A stretch of DNA of 10,215 nucleotides from Pseudomonadota bacterium. Its GTDB lineage: Bacteria; Pseudomonadota; Gammaproteobacteria; Acidithiobacillales; Acidithiobacillaceae. Below the pieces are notes generated by a model that searched no databases, was not told the origin of the DNA, and worked only from the letters and a program-made list of their open reading frames with translations. The translations under genes and the position numbers were made by a program. The stretch is taken from NCBI GenBank assembly GCA_021818125.1, contig JAKAFG010000056.1:1-10215 (forward strand). Reading direction: 5' to 3'. Positions 1 through 6,291 of the stretch are shown piece by piece (positions within the stretch are counted from its first letter, which is position 1; each line of letters starts with the position of its first letter).

Positions 1-172
1 AATCGTCTGCCTGGGTAATATTGCTCAGATCGACACGCCCTATCTGACCGAAACCACCTCCGGTCTGACCTATGTGGTGGATCGCTTCAAGGACTGGGCC
101 TACAGCGGACATATCACCCTGCGTCGTGGGGAGCGTTCGCGTCTGGCGGATTTTGCCAATGATGCCTTGTGA
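1..172 (+). CDS. PhoH-family ATPase, C-terminal end (partial)
   Basis: Reading from base 2, 56 codons are open to the TGA at 170-172; the gene enters from the left edge. The visible part contains CLGNIAQIDTPYLTETTSGL followed by TYVVDRFK, which I recognise as the C-terminal part of the PhoH ATPase domain in the long PIN-PhoH (YlaK-like) proteins. It ends with a short tail, HITLRRGERSRLADFANDAL. Family knowledge: these are cytoplasmic P-loop ATPases, often with an N-terminal PIN nuclease domain, implicated in RNA metabolism. The N-terminal domains lie outside the window, so the presence of a PIN domain is inferred only. speA starts 63 bp downstream on the same strand with no clear terminator between, so the two may be co-transcribed. 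Confidence 0.8.
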   Translation, partial: IVCLGNIAQIDTPYLTETTSGLTYVVDRFKDWAYSGHITLRRGERSRLADFANDAL

Positions 173-235
173 TCCCCTTGTCTCCTGACCCGCTGAGCCC
201 GTAGACTGCGCGCAGGGCATCGGGGGAGTGAGCGC

Positions 236-2122
236 ATGACATGGTCGGTCGCGGATAGTCGCCATCTGTATAACCTGCCACATTGGGGTGAGGGATATTT
301 CGATGTGGGCGCGGATGGGCAGATCATCGTCCGCCCCGACGCCAACCCTCAGGGCGCCGTCATTGGGCTGGCCGATGTCGCGGCAATACTGGGTGAACAT
401 TCCCTCGGTTTACCCTGCCTCCTGCGTTTTCCACAGATTCTCGGGGATCGTGTTGCGCGCTTGCACAGCGCGTTTGGCGATGCCATCCGCGCCCTCGACT
501 ATGGTGGCAGCTACACTCCCGTTTATCCGATCAAGGTCAACCAGCAGCGGCGCGTCGTAGAAGAAATTTTGCGTGCCGGTGCGGGTAGCGTCGGTCTGGA
601 GGCGGGTAGCAAACCGGAGCTGCTGGCGGTCATCGGACTGATGCCGGTGGGCGGCACCATCATCTGCAATGGTTACAAAGACAACGAGTATATTCGCCTG
701 GCCATGACGGGTGAGAAGTTGGGCATGCAGGTTTACCTGGTGGTGGAAAAACCCTCGGAACTGCCTCTGATCCTGAATGAGGCCCGCAAGCTCGGCGTTA
801 AACCCCGGATTGGGGTGCGCGCGCGGCTGGCATCCGCAGGTTCCGGCAAGTGGCAGAATACCGGTGGCGAAAAGTCTAAATTCGGCCTGTCTACAGCAGA
901 CATCCTGGAACTCGTCCACCGTCTGCGGGTAGAAAATGCGTTGGATAGTCTGCAATTACTGCACTTCCATCTCGGCTCCCAGATTCCCAATATTCAGTTC
1001 ATCAAGGGCGGCATGCGCGAATGCGCCCGCCTGTATGCGGAACTGCGACGCCTGGGCGCGGCCCTGGAGGTGGTGGATGTGGGCGGCGGGCTGGGTGTGG
1101 ACTATGAAGGGACGCACTCCCGCGCGTACTGCTCCACAAACTATCATGTCTCCGACTATGCCCATGCCATCGTCGCCACGCTGGCCGATGTATCGCGCCA
1201 GGAAGGCCTGCCGGAGCCGCGTATCATCTCTGAATCGGGGCGGGCGCTGACGGCCCATCACGCCATTTTGCTGACTAATGTCACCGATGTGGAAATGGCG
1301 GCCGGAGAGCATCCGCCGTCAACACCTTCCGCCGACCTGATGGAGGGTGAATGGGGCCGTCTGCTCACCCGGCTGGATCAGGGTAACGCCGCCGCGGCGC
1401 TGGAAGTCTATCAAGAGGCTCTATATCTTCTGGCGGAGATTCACCAGCAATTCAACCTCGGTATCATTCACATTGAAGAGCGGGCCGAGGCCGAAGGCAT
1501 TTATGCCCAACTACTCTGGCGGGTGCGCGGTTTCCTCGACCCGCACAATCGCGCGCACCGTGACATCCTTGACGAGCTCGACGAAAAGCTGGTGGACAAA
1601 TATTTCGTTAACTTTTCCCTGTTTCAGTCGCTGCCCGATGTCTGGGCCATTGATCAGATTTTCCCGATATTGCCCATACAGCGGCTGAATGAAGAGCCAA
1701 CCCGGCGGGCCCGTCTCGAAGATATCACCTGCGACTCCGACGGCAGGATTGATGCGTACGTCACGGCCGAAGGCCTGACACCGGCGCTGCCGGTACATGC
1801 GCTACAGGCGAATACGCCTTATCTCCTCGGTATTTTTCTGGTGGGTGCTTATCAGGAAATTCTCGGGGATATGCATAATCTGTTCGGCGACACGGACTCG
1901 GTTAATGTGCTCTGTGATGCCTCGGGCGCCATACGTCTGGAGCAGCCGCTGGCGGGAGATACGGTGGAATCGGTCCTGCAATACGTACAGTTTTCCGCCG
2001 CCGATCTGCTGGCCCGTTATCAGAAGAAAGTGGATGCCTGCAGCCATCTCGGCGATGTGGAGCGTCACGAGTTTCTACGGCAGTTTGCGGATGGACTGCA
2101 TGGTTATACCTATCTGGAGTAG
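236..2122 (+). CDS. speA: Biosynthetic arginine decarboxylase (SpeA)
   Basis: 628 residues, close to the roughly 630-660 usual for SpeA. This PLP-dependent fold-III enzyme converts arginine to agmatine and CO2, the first step of the agmatine route to putrescine and spermidine. Visible motifs: the PLP-lysine segment VYPIKVNQQ (Lys about 100), the barrel motif HFHLGSQ (about 243-249), the glycine-rich phosphate-binding GGGLGVDY (about 283-290), SESGRAL (about 335) and the C-terminal DASGAIRLEQPLAGDT. All core elements are intact and the frame is continuous. The ATG at 236 is preceded by GGGGGAG at a suitable distance. The gene follows the phoH-like gene on the same strand and marks the left chromosomal flank of the accessory island. 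Nothing suggests a role in defence. Confidence 0.96.
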   Translation: MTWSVADSRHLYNLPHWGEGYFDVGADGQIIVRPDANPQGAVIGLADVAAILGEHSLGLPCLLRFPQILGDRVARLHSAFGDAIRALDYGGSYTPVYPIKVNQQRRVVEEILRAGAGSVGLEAGSKPELLAVIGLMPVGGTIICNGYKDNEYIRLAMTGEKLGMQVYLVVEKPSELPLILNEARKLGVKPRIGVRARLASAGSGKWQNTGGEKSKFGLSTADILELVHRLRVENALDSLQLLHFHLGSQIPNIQFIKGGMRECARLYAELRRLGAALEVVDVGGGLGVDYEGTHSRAYCSTNYHVSDYAHAIVATLADVSRQEGLPEPRIISESGRALTAHHAILLTNVTDVEMAAGEHPPSTPSADLMEGEWGRLLTRLDQGNAAAALEVYQEALYLLAEIHQQFNLGIIHIEERAEAEGIYAQLLWRVRGFLDPHNRAHRDILDELDEKLVDKYFVNFSLFQSLPDVWAIDQIFPILPIQRLNEEPTRRARLEDITCDSDGRIDAYVTAEGLTPALPVHALQANTPYLLGIFLVGAYQEILGDMHNLFGDTDSVNVLCDASGAIRLEQPLAGDTVESVLQYVQFSAADLLARYQKKVDACSHLGDVERHEFLRQFADGLHGYTYLE

Positions 2123-2198
2123 CGTGAAAAACTCATACACTTAATATTGCAACGAATTAAAATGGCGATTTATGGTGGTAGGTGAATAAGGGGGACGG

Positions 2199-2834
2199 AT
2201 GTTTTGGGAATGGCTGGATAGAATATCGGCAATGATCGATATTTTGGTGGGCGGTATCGCGTTATATGGCTTGGTGGTCAGCTTGTATGATCCACAAGCT
2301 ATCCGCCGTTGGTTCCCTGGTTTGTTTGTTAACTCGCATGATGACGGTGGTGAGGTCATCGTGCAGTTAGAAGCCAGGGGCCTGGTGTTTACTGTGAGCC
2401 ATAGGGATACGCCCGTCTGGATGATAGACAAGGTCAATCCAACGCATATCGCACTAGTGGGCAGTGAAGCGAGTGTGGCAGAAATGCATGCGATTGCGGA
2501 GTATGCCCGCCGCAAGGACATACAGGTAGTGTCACAGCAGGAAATCAAGGATACGGATGACGTTTCGGAGGCGCGGCACGCGGTGGAAGATGCGTTGCAC
2601 CAGTTGCGCCACCGCGTGGGTGACCAGATAGCCGTGGATTTGACGGGCGGAAAGACCACCATGAGCCTTGGTGCATTTATGGCTGCCGATGAACAGATGG
2701 TAGAAACCGTCTATGTGAGTGCACCATATAACACACAACTGCGCAAACCAGTGTTAAGTGAGGCGCATATTTACCTGATTGCCAACGGCAAGCGGCGGCT
2801 GGAGGCGCCGGGCGCCGGCATCTCTACTCCCTGA
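2199..2834 (+). CDS. Membrane-anchored CARF protein, Cam1-like type III CRISPR effector
   Basis: 211 residues. Residues about 12-31 (MIDILVGGIALYGLVVSLY) form one hydrophobic helix, and the rest is a soluble CARF-type Rossmann domain. It starts with strand GLVFTVSH (about 61-68), then HIALVGSE (about 83-90), and carries the ligand-binding signature DLTGGKTTMSLGAFMAA (about 147-163), typical of proteins that sense cyclic oligoadenylate. No nuclease or HEPN motif is visible. Family knowledge: a single TM helix plus CARF at about 200 residues is the architecture of Cam1, which binds cA4 and depolarises the membrane. Assignment to Cam1 is inferred from architecture. The start is supported by AAGGGGGA just upstream. 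The 76-bp gap after speA is AT-rich and probably holds its promoter. The stop lies 11 bp from the converging crn2-like gene. Another CARF-TM family remains possible. Confidence 0.75.
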   Translation: MFWEWLDRISAMIDILVGGIALYGLVVSLYDPQAIRRWFPGLFVNSHDDGGEVIVQLEARGLVFTVSHRDTPVWMIDKVNPTHIALVGSEASVAEMHAIAEYARRKDIQVVSQQEIKDTDDVSEARHAVEDALHQLRHRVGDQIAVDLTGGKTTMSLGAFMAADEQMVETVYVSAPYNTQLRKPVLSEAHIYLIANGKRRLEAPGAGISTP

Positions 2835-2845
2835 TTGGCGAGTCT

Positions 2846-3172
2846 TTATTCTATTCGCTCCAGCAGGGCCAGTTCGTAGGAGCGGTTTTGTAGGTCTTGC
2901 GCAGTGAGCAGGGCGCCCTCCGCTTGCCGGTCCTGTAGATAAAGTACCAACGCCCGGTCGCCTTTTTGCAGATCGGCGCGGATACGTTGCATGGGTATCG
3001 GTTGCCCCAGCAGTTCCGTGAGGAAGGCTGCGGTGCTCTCGTGGCCGACGGCGGAAATAAATCCGCCCTTCACTATGTCGCGCGCCGCCTCTATGCCCAG
3101 CGGTCCATGGAAGGCCCACACGCCATAAGCGGTCAGGACCGGACTGTTCAGAATATAGGTGGCGCCAATCAT
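2846..3172 (-). CDS. DUF1874 / Crn2-type ring nuclease (AcrIII-1 family)
   Basis: 108 residues, the normal size of the family. The N-terminus TYILNSPVLTAYG, then FHGPL, GGFISAVGHESTAAFLTELL and IPMQRIRADLQKGDRALVLY are the conserved blocks of DUF1874, the family of viral AcrIII-1 and cellular Crn2. Family knowledge: these dimeric enzymes cleave cyclic tetra-adenylate quickly and so shut off type III CRISPR ancillary effectors. The catalytic histidine of the family corresponds to His44 in GHEST here. The ATG lies 6 nt after the Card1-like stop, with GAGGGG at about 9 nt, so translation is probably coupled. The position directly behind a cA4-sensing nuclease suggests a cellular off-switch. A viral origin as an anti-CRISPR cannot be excluded from sequence alone. 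Confidence 0.88.
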   Translation of the reverse strand: MIGATYILNSPVLTAYGVWAFHGPLGIEAARDIVKGGFISAVGHESTAAFLTELLGQPIPMQRIRADLQKGDRALVLYLQDRQAEGALLTAQDLQNRSYELALLERIE

Positions 3173-3178
3173 CTTCAG

Positions 3179-4348
3179 TTACCCCTCACCATCCAGCCAT
3201 TTCAGAACGCGCTTTTTGAGATGTGGCAAGCCTTCAGGTCCAATCAACTCCACTTTGGCTTGTTTGGCGCGATCACGCAGGTTTTCCGTGGGGTCACGAG
3301 CGGTTACCAGCCACGAGTTGCCGAAAAGCCCCCGCACATCCTGGCCCAAGCTGTCGGTTTTGTAGGCCAGTGCACTGTCTTCTCCGGAATAGTGGTGCTT
3401 TGTCTTGCATTCCACATAGAGCAGTTGGTTGAGTTTGGTCGCCAGCACGTCAAACTCATTCAGACTTCCGCGCCCCTGCAGCCAGTGCCCTTCGACACCC
3501 AGCCGCACATCAAATGCACCGTTATCATGTAAAACATGCCATACATACTCTTCCAACCATCCGCCCATAATGAACTTAGTGCGTTGTACATCCGGGAAAT
3601 GGATGCTGCGGTTGTCGGACTCTACGGCGATAATATTCATACGATTCAGTTGCCGTAATGCCTCTAATCCAACACCTGCCGGAGCCTTCGGCAATGTCTG
3701 GTCTGGTGCAATCACGTGCTCCCCTTTTTTATCCAGAGCGTTAGAGGCCAACCAATTCATTGTCCCAAAGAAACCATCCAAGTCCCTGGCATTGGTGCCC
3801 AAATATTTGCAGATACCTTTTCTGCGATGGACCACCTTTTGCCAGTCTGCATGGTCGGACTTAGCGCCCGCATATCGGAATCCCTGCGCGGTGACGTATT
3901 TTTTTACATCCAGCACGTCCGTCATGGGGGTTGACATAGGCTGAGCTCCTGAGTTGGGTGACTCAGGCGGGAATATCTCAATGCGCCTGTGCCCGGTGTC
4001 GGTGTATATCACCTCTTGGGCAACAGCACGGAATGCCTCCACCATACCCAGAGACATCAGTTTTGTGCCACCAGTCGCATTAAGCGAGATTTCTGCATCA
4101 GGGAAGCGGGTTTGCAGATTCTCGGCGAGCTTCCAGGCATAAGCGTAAATGGTGTTCAATCCTACATCTGGTGCATTTTCTGAGAGTTCTGCCGTAATGC
4201 CCTCTGCCGTCAGCATGTTGCAAAGATGTTTCCCCTTCTCGGCCATGCTCTCTGAAACCACTAACAGCACCAGTTCCGGCCTTTTCATCAGCGTCGGGAT
4301 GAGATTGGGCAAGGCCTGGTCTGATACGATAGCTACCTGTATACGCAT
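3179..4348 (-). CDS. Card1/Can2-type CARF + PD-(D/E)XK nuclease
   Basis: 389 residues from MRIQVAIVS. The N-terminal CARF domain (about 1-140) contains the hallmark SLNATGGTKLMSLGMVEAF with GGTK at 93-96. A linker or winged-helix-like middle follows. The C-terminal restriction-like nuclease has GGWLEEYVWHVL (Glu266/267), NEFDVL (Asp300) and VECKTK (Glu313, Lys315), a complete D-ExK site. This is the architecture of Card1/Can2 (DUF1887). Family knowledge: cA4-activated enzymes that nick DNA and/or cleave RNA and cause growth arrest during type III CRISPR immunity. The ATG at 4348 is chosen over an in-frame TTG at 4372 because AAAGAGAGAG lies just before it; the TTG would sit inside the toxin gene. 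It is 10 bp after mazF and 6 bp before crn2, so co-transcription is very likely. Confidence 0.9.
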   Translation of the reverse strand: MRIQVAIVSDQALPNLIPTLMKRPELVLLVVSESMAEKGKHLCNMLTAEGITAELSENAPDVGLNTIYAYAWKLAENLQTRFPDAEISLNATGGTKLMSLGMVEAFRAVAQEVIYTDTGHRRIEIFPPESPNSGAQPMSTPMTDVLDVKKYVTAQGFRYAGAKSDHADWQKVVHRRKGICKYLGTNARDLDGFFGTMNWLASNALDKKGEHVIAPDQTLPKAPAGVGLEALRQLNRMNIIAVESDNRSIHFPDVQRTKFIMGGWLEEYVWHVLHDNGAFDVRLGVEGHWLQGRGSLNEFDVLATKLNQLLYVECKTKHHYSGEDSALAYKTDSLGQDVRGLFGNSWLVTARDPTENLRDRAKQAKVELIGPEGLPHLKKRVLKWLDGEG

Positions 4349-4358
4349 ATCTCTCTCT

Positions 4359-4712
4359 TTATGCTGGATCAATGATACTGGTTACGCGGTTGATGATTTC
4401 GCGCGTGGTTTGCTGGTCTAGCGTTTCCACATACTGAATGTCTCCAGCACGGGCGAGGAGATCGAATGTGCGCATTTGATTGCAGACGGCCACACCCGTC
4501 GTGTCGTGCCCCGCTATGGCCACGGTCAATCCGTTCTGCCTGGCGTGATTGCCACCACTGGTGATAGGCACACAGGTGACCAGACCGAGTTTGTTGATCT
4601 CAGTTGGCGTAATGACCACGAACCTGTGTCGATCTCGGATTTCGTTTCCTGCTGTTGGGTTGGGATTGATCCAGTACACGTCGCCGGGGGATGGTATCTT
4701 CCGGCCGATCAA
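4359..4712 (-). CDS. MazF/PemK/ChpB-family endoribonuclease toxin
   Basis: 117 residues starting at a TTG. Recognisable blocks are PSPGDVYWINPNPTAGNEI, then RHRFVVITP, GLVTCVPIT and CNQMRTFDLLAR, which match the PemK/ChpB branch of the MazF superfamily (the usual length is 110-120). Family knowledge: these SH3-like dimers cleave mRNA at short sequences and halt growth when the antitoxin is degraded. The TTG overlaps the antitoxin stop (TTGA at 4709-4712), a classic coupled arrangement, and no better start exists. The Card1-like gene begins 10 bp downstream. The rare start codon may hold toxin synthesis below antitoxin. Calling it active is an inference from an intact length and motifs. Confidence 0.9.
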   Translation of the reverse strand: MIGRKIPSPGDVYWINPNPTAGNEIRDRHRFVVITPTEINKLGLVTCVPITSGGNHARQNGLTVAIAGHDTTGVAVCNQMRTFDLLARAGDIQYVETLDQQTTREIINRVTSIIDPA

Positions 4713-4978
4713 ATCAACTCTCTCCCGGCGGGTTCGCCTTCTCTGGCCCAGGCGGTGTCCTCAGCGAGGATCTGCATGTTCTGCTCGGTGACGCCAGCGA
4801 GTAATTCTCCCAGGTTGTAGCGACGCCGCTCACCGCGTGCTGGACGCATAATAACTGTGTGCTGGGAGACCACGATGCTCAAATCCTCACCAATGCCGGT
4901 ACCCAACTGCCTCAACACTTCTGCGGGGAGCGTGACCACAGCCGCACCGCCTTGCTTGCGAATCTTTGTGACCAACAT
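4709..4978 (-). CDS. AbrB/SpoVT-type (MazE/ChpS-like) antitoxin
   Basis: 89 residues. The N-terminal swapped-hairpin DNA-binding domain is visible in KIRKQGGAAVVTLPAEVLRQL followed by IGEDLSIVV; the C-terminal half (YNLGELLAGVTEQNMQILAE to the end) is the likely toxin-binding tail. Family knowledge: such antitoxins neutralise the MazF partner and repress their own promoter, more strongly in complex with toxin. The ATG at 4978 has GAGAGG about 9 nt upstream. It is the first gene of a four-gene minus-strand unit (antitoxin, toxin, Card1-like, Crn2-like). If autorepression holds here, the CARF nuclease and ring nuclease would be under antitoxin control; that is an inference from the spacing. Confidence 0.9.
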   Translation of the reverse strand: MLVTKIRKQGGAAVVTLPAEVLRQLGTGIGEDLSIVVSQHTVIMRPARGERRRYNLGELLAGVTEQNMQILAEDTAWAREGEPAGRELI

Positions 4979-5015
4979 TGCAGGAAACCTCTCTTAGTCC
5001 CATCAACACTTCAAC

Positions 5016-5044
5016 AGTTTAGAGCGGGTGTGACTTTTGTGCAA
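5016..5044 (-). promoter_or_regulatory. Sigma70-type promoter of the antitoxin-toxin-Card1-Crn2 operon
   Basis: On the minus strand a -35 element TTGCAC (5044-5039) and a -10 element TAAACT (5021-5016) are separated by exactly 17 bp. Transcription would start near 5009, leaving a leader of about 30 nt before the antitoxin ATG. Just downstream of the -10, GTTGA occurs twice with 8-bp periodicity (GTTGAAGTGTTGA), a possible operator for the antitoxin; that last point is speculative. Confidence 0.6.
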
Positions 5045-5175
5045 CCAGCCGTTGATTCCGGCAATCATGTTATAAAGTGCCAACAGGCCGATGCCCGCGA
5101 CAATGGTGGGCTGCTCGGTTAGGGGTCCTCAGTCGCTTTTTATCCCGCCACAGGATGATACTTTATTGTCCGTTA

Positions 5176-5328
5176 ACATCAATCCCCCATGAATTCTGGC
5201 CTATTAAAACCCTGGAAGTGGCGAGAAAGTGGGTGGCTGAGGCCGTCTCAATCCCCTATGAAGTCGGGTCGATTAAAACATCGGGCCGAAAGGCCCGAAG
5301 TCTTCGCCGGCAGTCTCAATCCCCTATG
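5176..5328 (-). CRISPR. Degenerate mini CRISPR array (leader end lost)
   Basis: A 35-bp repeat at 5245-5279 has a degenerate copy at 5176-5210 (27 of 35 identical by my alignment) and a perfect 16-bp fragment at 5313-5328. The intervals are 34 bp (5211-5244) and 33 bp (5280-5312), normal spacer sizes. On the minus strand the full repeat begins GTTTTAATCGACC and ends GGGGATTGAGAC, giving the 8-nt handle ATTGAGAC typical of type I/III crRNAs, so minus is the likely transcribed strand. In that direction the degenerate copy is last, as expected for a trailer end, and the leader-side copy is cut after its handle half. No cas1, cas2 or cas6 is in the window. This is a remnant; whether it still yields crRNA is unknown. 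Confidence 0.75.
5271..5298 (-). terminator. Terminator-like hairpin made of spacer plus repeat T-tract
   Basis: A perfect 7-bp stem with a 4-nt loop lies at 5281-5298 inside the second spacer (plus-strand loop GAAA, minus-strand loop TTTC). On the minus strand it is followed after TG by TTTTAAT, which is the start of the CRISPR repeat. Together these form a reasonable rho-independent terminator just downstream of the small acidic protein gene that ends at 5316. Confidence 0.5.
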
Positions 5329-5588
5329 CTGGACCAATCATCATTCATTCCGGAGGATGAAAAGCTGTCATCCGAGAAATCCGTGCCGTAGGGGTTGCCT
5401 TCGACATCCACTCCGCCGCAACCGCCGATCATGGGCAAACCGCTGGCTGGATTGACGCTGCAGGCGCCGTCATCCCCCCCTTGATCATCCGAAAATACCG
5501 AAGAATCTCCGCCCATGTCGAAAAGACTGGTACTGCCCCCATTCCCGTTGTTGCCCTGAAAAAGTCGTCCTAACCAACCGAATATCAT
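5316..5588 (-). CDS. Small acidic Gly/Asp/Ser-rich hypothetical protein
   Basis: 90 residues. The N-terminus MIFGWLGRLFQGNN is short and amphipathic; the remainder is acidic and low-complexity, with the more ordered block NPASGLPMIGGCGGVDVEGN (about 47-66) and two cysteines. That block looks like a conserved motif seen in short hypothetical proteins, but I cannot name the family. No signal peptide is convincing. A strong AAAGGAGA lies about 8 nt before the ATG, so it is a real translated gene. It starts 18 bp after the preceding exported-protein gene on the same strand, suggesting an operon. The last residues (IGD) and the TGA stop are read from the truncated CRISPR repeat, so the natural C-terminus was probably changed by the rearrangement that removed the array's leader end. 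Confidence 0.7.
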   Translation of the reverse strand: MIFGWLGRLFQGNNGNGGSTSLFDMGGDSSVFSDDQGGDDGACSVNPASGLPMIGGCGGVDVEGNPYGTDFSDDSFSSSGMNDDWSSIGD

Positions 5589-5606
5589 GATATGTTCTCC
5601 TTTGTC

Positions 5607-6164
5607 TTAAAATGCGTTGCCATGAGCTTGCGCTTGCTGCGCCTGATGTGCGGCTTTCTGCGCGCGCATCTGTGCCTGCATACGGGCGTAATTAGTCCGG
5701 TTTTCCAAATTCAGATAGGTCGTAGTGCTGGGCCAGCCACGACTGACACGAATACTCATGCCATTGCTTTCGTCCCAGGTGGCGGTGACCGTGCCGAGGT
5801 CGACGGAACCGCTTTGGTGGGTAGGGGCGCCATATTTGTCTTCCACCATCTGAATGACTTTTTCTACCAATTCGGTATTCATAAAACTGGGGAATACATA
5901 TTGGGCCACCGCGAACTGGTTATGTTCCGTGTATCCCACCAGTAGCTTGTTGGCTCCGGGCATTTGGCCGCTGACGCCATAGATATCGAACCACCATTTG
6001 CTGCCGATTTGTCTGGGCGTTAATCCCGCTTTTTGCAGGGCGGGTTCGAGGGTGCTGCGGGTGGCGTTCCACAGTGGGGTGCCGAAAAGCTCCAGGGGCG
6101 CGGCGAAGGCATCGCTGCTGATAATTAGCGCACAGAATCCTCCCAGACAAACGATCTTTTTCAT
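5607..6164 (-). CDS. Exported hypothetical protein
   Basis: 185 residues from the chosen ATG. MKKIVCLGGFCALIISSDAFA is a clear Sec signal peptide with cleavage expected after AFA, so the mature protein is periplasmic or surface-associated. The mature part begins APLELFGTPLWNATRSTLEP, has a mixed alpha/beta middle with tryptophan-rich KWWFDIYG, and ends in a Gln/Ala-rich tail (about 160-185) likely to be a helix or disordered. I do not recognise the family. SD AAGGA is about 8 nt before this ATG. A second, longer start at 6221 adds 19 residues and also has a good SD (GGAG before AAAAATATG), so the start is not certain; the signal peptide favours 6164. The downstream acidic protein gene follows 18 bp later. 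Confidence 0.75.
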   Translation of the reverse strand: MKKIVCLGGFCALIISSDAFAAPLELFGTPLWNATRSTLEPALQKAGLTPRQIGSKWWFDIYGVSGQMPGANKLLVGYTEHNQFAVAQYVFPSFMNTELVEKVIQMVEDKYGAPTHQSGSVDLGTVTATWDESNGMSIRVSRGWPSTTTYLNLENRTNYARMQAQMRAQKAAHQAQQAQAHGNAF

Positions 6165-6238
6165 AATGTTATTCCTTGCGAGCCACAGGCCACGACTGAT
6201 TTTAAAAGCAGGTGAAGTCATATTTTTCTCCAGATATC

Positions 6239-6268
6239 CGGTCCGGGTACAGGTATGTGCCCGGACCG
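6239..6268. other. Strong intergenic hairpin
   Basis: A 12-bp inverted repeat (6239-6250 with 6257-6268) has one imperfect pair and a 6-nt loop, located 24 bp after the outer-membrane protein stop. No T-tract follows on either strand, so it is not a standard intrinsic terminator; it could be a processing or stability element, or a weak attenuator between the outer-membrane gene and the exported-protein gene. Confidence 0.5.
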
Positions 6269-6291
6269 TTCAGTGACGTTTATATGTAGCG

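Noticed and set aside
410..955. 181-codon minus-strand open frame inside speA
   Set aside because: Antisense shadow of a complete, conserved SpeA.
2123..2198. Promoter TTGCAA - 17 bp - TTATGG for the cam1-like gene
   Set aside because: The -10 match is poor and AT-rich DNA offers several equal alternatives, so no specific site is claimed.
2802..2820. GC palindrome at the 3' end of the cam1-like gene as a terminator
   Set aside because: It lies within the coding sequence and no T-tract follows on either strand.
2966..3532. 188-codon plus-strand open frame across the crn2-like and Card1-like genes
   Set aside because: It lies antisense to two strongly recognised genes, has no ribosome binding site and no recognisable motif; it is a high-GC shadow.
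3429..3944. 171-codon plus-strand open frame opposite the Card1-like gene
   Set aside because: Antisense to the nuclease and linker region, cysteine/serine-rich shadow composition, no SD.
4349..4372. Extended start (TTG at 4372) for the Card1-like protein
   Set aside because: It would overlap mazF and lacks an SD; the ATG at 4348 has AAAGAGAGAG directly before it and begins the first CARF strand.
5077..5391. 104-codon plus-strand open frame across the CRISPR remnant
   Set aside because: It runs through repeats and spacers, has no SD, and overlaps the better supported minus-strand gene.
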